Assembly (NCBI GenBank): GCA_013812505.1 | Contig: JACCTH010000006.1 | Coordinates: 1 to 42,563 of the forward strand | Direction of reading: 5' to 3' | Source of the DNA: Acidimicrobiia bacterium | GTDB taxonomy: Bacteria; Actinomycetota; Acidimicrobiia; Spongiisociales; ZC4RG35 | DNA: 42,563 bases | In this document: positions 40,593-42,563 of the stretch, in pieces | How positions within the stretch are numbered: the stretch's first letter is position 1 | Layout: each line of letters starts with the position of its first letter | Made by a program: the position numbers and the translations under genes | The notes under the pieces: generated by a model | What the model saw: the letters and a program-made list of their open reading frames with translations, nothing else | What the model was told of the DNA's origin: nothing | The model's database searches: none

Positions 40593-42182
40593 GTGATCAA
40601 GCAGCCACGGACCGTAGTGGCATTGGTGCTCGGCCTGGTGGCGGGGGTGGTCATGGCCGGGGGAGTGGCGTTTGGCTTGGTGCGCTATTTCGACTCGGGG
40701 GTGCCCGACCTTGCTTACGGACCACCACGCTTTGTGAAGGAGACGGCCGGCATCGAGCACTCCTACGACGGGGAGTTTCAGTACTTTGTCGGCGGCGGCG
40801 TCGCCGTGTTTGATTGCGATGGAAACCAGAAACCCGACCTTTTCCTGGCCGGGGGCGTGAATCCGAGCGGGGTTTTTAGGAACGAGAGTCCATCCGGGGG
40901 GAGCCTTCGCTTCGAGCCCGTTGCCGGGGCTGGGGCCGAGCTCGAGGGCGTCACCGGCGCCTATCCGATTGATGTCGACAGCGATGGCTTGGTCGACTTG
41001 GCGGTTCTGCGGGCGGGGGAGAACGTGATGTTGCGCGGGCTCGGCAGCTGCCGGTTCGAGCCTGCGAACAGTTTGTGGGGGATCGACGGCGGCGAGGACT
41101 GGACGGTGGCTTTCAGCGCCAAGTGGGAGGCCGGCGCTTCGATGCCCAGTCTGGCTTTTGGCAACTACGTGGACCTCGACGACCGGACCCGCTGCTCGGA
41201 TCATCAGCTTCTTCGACCGGTTGGCGCGAGCTATGGGGCACCCGAGATACTCACTCCTGGCTGGTGCACTTTGTCGATCCTTTTCAGCGATTGGGACCGA
41301 TCTGGGCGGCGCGACCTGCGGATGACCAACGACCGTCACTACTACAGCGATGGCGAGGAACAGCTCTGGCGAGTCGAAGCTAATGAGCCCGCCCGCCTCT
41401 ACACGCACGACGAAGGCTGGCAACCGATGCGGATCTGGGGGATGGGTATTGCCAGCCATGACCTGACCGGTGATGGGTTGCCCGAGGTCTACCTCACCAG
41501 CCAAAGCGATAACAAGCTGCAGACTTTGGCCGCAGGTTCGAGCTCGCCCAACTACGAAGACATCGCCTTCGAGCTTGGCGCCACCGCCCATCGACCCTTT
41601 GCTGGCGATGTCAACCTGCCTTCGACCGCCTGGCATCCCCAGTTCGACGACGTGAACAATGACGGGCTGGTGGATCTGTTTGTATCCAAGGGAAACGTCG
41701 AGGCAATGGCGGACTACGCCGCCGATGATCCGAATAACCTGCTCTTGCAGAACCCGGATGGGACCTTCACCGAGAGCGCCCTTGAAGCAGGAATCGTCGA
41801 TTTCGGTAAGAGCCGGGGAGCCGCGTTGGCTGACCTCAACCAGGACGGCTTGCTCGACTTGGTCGTGGTGGTCCGTCGAGAGAATGTGGCAGTGTGGAGA
41901 AACACGGGGGCGGAGTCGAGGGGGAACTGGGTGGCGTTGCGCTTGCAGCAGCCGGCTCCCAACCGCGACGCGATCGGGGCGTGGATCGAGGTGAAGGTCG
42001 GTCGCCATGTCCAACATCGGGAGTTGACGATTGGCGGCGGTCACGCCGGAGGCATCCTGGGTTGGGCCCACTTCGGTCTCGCTGAGGCAAGCTCGGCGGA
42101 AGTCAGAGTTACCTGGCCCGATGGCGAGGTTGGTCCGTGGACGAATGTTGCCGCCAACCAATTCGTGACGGTTGACCGCTAA
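40593..42182 (+). CDS. membrane-anchored FG-GAP/ASPIC-UnbV (CRTAC1-like) repeat protein
   Basis: A 529-residue protein. It has an N-terminal membrane anchor (VVALVLGLVAGVVMAGGVAF) and then a beta-propeller with calcium-binding-type repeats: FDCDGNQKPDLFL, DVDSDGLVDLAVL, HDLTGDGLPEVYL, DDVNNDGLVDLFV and ADLNQDGLLDLVV. The C-terminal domain (GNWVALRLQQPAPNRDAIGA to VRVTWPDGEVGPWTN) is ASPIC/UnbV. These proteins are surface or secreted and their functions are poorly known; adhesion or scaffold roles are proposed. Start GTG 40593 is preceded by GGAG at 5 nt; a TTG ten codons upstream is less likely. The peptidase gene follows 3 nt after its stop. Confidence 0.88.
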   Translation: MIKQPRTVVALVLGLVAGVVMAGGVAFGLVRYFDSGVPDLAYGPPRFVKETAGIEHSYDGEFQYFVGGGVAVFDCDGNQKPDLFLAGGVNPSGVFRNESPSGGSLRFEPVAGAGAELEGVTGAYPIDVDSDGLVDLAVLRAGENVMLRGLGSCRFEPANSLWGIDGGEDWTVAFSAKWEAGASMPSLAFGNYVDLDDRTRCSDHQLLRPVGASYGAPEILTPGWCTLSILFSDWDRSGRRDLRMTNDRHYYSDGEEQLWRVEANEPARLYTHDEGWQPMRIWGMGIASHDLTGDGLPEVYLTSQSDNKLQTLAAGSSSPNYEDIAFELGATAHRPFAGDVNLPSTAWHPQFDDVNNDGLVDLFVSKGNVEAMADYAADDPNNLLLQNPDGTFTESALEAGIVDFGKSRGAALADLNQDGLLDLVVVVRRENVAVWRNTGAESRGNWVALRLQQPAPNRDAIGAWIEVKVGRHVQHRELTIGGGHAGGILGWAHFGLAEASSAEVRVTWPDGEVGPWTNVAANQFVTVDR

Positions 42183-42185
42183 AGC

Positions 42186-42563
42186 ATGGCCAAAGCCAAG
42201 CTGGCACGAATTGAGCTGCCGGATTTCGGCACGCCCACTCGCATGCCCGAGCTTCCCGCTCATCTGTATCAGGCGCGCATCGATCGGCTCCGCGAACTGG
42301 CGGGGTCGCGCGACTACGACGCGGTGGTCGTCTACGGAGATCGCGAGCACAGCGCCAACCTGTCGTATCTCTCCGGGTTCGATCCTCGCTTCGAGGAGGC
42401 GTTGCTCGTGGTTGGCAAGGACCCGGAGCCAACGATCCTGGTTGGCAACGAGTGTTGGGGGATGGCGGGGGCGGCGCCGCTTCGGATGCGCCGGCAACGC
42501 TTCCAGGAGTTCAGCCTGCCGAGCCAGCCCCGCGACAAATCGCGGTCCCTGACCGCGATCCTC
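42186..42563 (+). CDS. M24-family (Xaa-Pro aminopeptidase-like) protein, N-terminal part, cut by the right edge
   Basis: From ATG 42186 the frame stays open to the window edge (126 codons). It encodes a creatinase/prolidase N-terminal-type domain: HLYQARIDRLRELAGSRDYD, VVVYGDREHSANLSYLSGFD, and EEALLVVGKDPEPTILVGNE. The YGDREHSANLSYLSGFDPRF pattern is typical of M24 Xaa-Pro aminopeptidase-like proteins; the catalytic pita-bread domain would lie beyond the window. It follows the ASPIC/UnbV gene by 3 nt and is surely cotranscribed. Confidence 0.8.
   Translation, partial: MAKAKLARIELPDFGTPTRMPELPAHLYQARIDRLRELAGSRDYDAVVVYGDREHSANLSYLSGFDPRFEEALLVVGKDPEPTILVGNECWGMAGAAPLRMRRQRFQEFSLPSQPRDKSRSLTAIL

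Noticed and set aside
40539-42497. 652-codon open frame on the minus strand over the FG-GAP protein and peptidase genes
   Set aside because: The plus strand encodes recognisable calcium-binding repeats, an ASPIC/UnbV domain and an M24-type N-terminus. The antisense product has no family features and arises from GC-rich codon bias.
1-42563. CRISPR arrays, tRNA or rRNA genes, insertion sequences, prophage or antiphage modules
   Set aside because: I found no regularly spaced repeats, cloverleaf-like or rRNA-like sequence, transposase frames or phage genes. The only candidate mobile-like item is the broken DUF222/HNH gene.

Overview
The window is GC-rich, densely packed bacterial DNA with many GTG/TTG starts. 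It most likely comes from an uncultured actinobacterium, perhaps of the Acidimicrobiia. This rests on the actinobacterial-type LexA box (CGAAC-N4-GTTCG), a DUF222/13E12-type HNH gene, Thr/Asp-rich lipoprotein linkers and carbohydrate ABC operons lacking their own ATPase. The lineage is an inference; no rRNA, tRNA or other marker is present.

Layout. 1-5.7 kb holds housekeeping and accessory genes: a CbbX-like AAA+ ATPase with an alpha/alpha-toroid protein, a PlsC acyltransferase, a frameshifted amidohydrolase remnant, a decayed second copy of the AAA+ gene, an ASCH protein, a DHFR-fold reductase and a small double-HTH protein. 5.8-20.5 kb is the centrepiece, a large carbohydrate catabolic locus. 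Two plus-strand genes (Gfo/Idh/MocA oxidoreductase, NagB-like protein) face a minus-strand operon running from 18.14 to 7.65 kb: SIS-domain protein, CUT2-type ABC importer with two permeases, second Gfo/Idh/MocA enzyme, TIM-barrel sugar isomerase/epimerase, FAD-dependent oxidoreductase, phosphotriesterase-like lactonase and a methyltransferase. Divergent from it are a GntR/HutC regulator and a ROK kinase, followed by convergent DeoC and an SDR. An identical 12-bp element lies in the SIS/GntR divergent promoter and directly before deoC, which points to one regulon. The parts suggest import, phosphorylation, oxidation, lactone opening, isomerisation and retro-aldol cleavage of an unidentified sugar.

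21.4-29.2 kb carries cytochrome bd (cydAB), an orphan Phd/YefM antitoxin, an SOS-box-controlled but broken DUF222/HNH gene, a 14-helix MFS exporter, a secreted proline/threonine/valine-rich protein split by one in-frame amber codon, and an orphan histidine kinase.

29-42.6 kb holds two more sugar systems. The first is a CUT1 importer (AglEFG-like, no ATPase) followed by a membrane protein. The second is a xylose module: xylA and a mutarotase on plus, converging on an operon of Gfo/Idh dehydrogenase, XylF-like binding protein, permease, single-domain ATPase and SDR on minus. The window ends with an ASPIC/UnbV FG-GAP protein and the start of an M24-type peptidase.

Recurrent structure. All three ABC operons have a stem-loop immediately after the binding-protein gene. 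Three convergent gene pairs end in interlocked stop codons.
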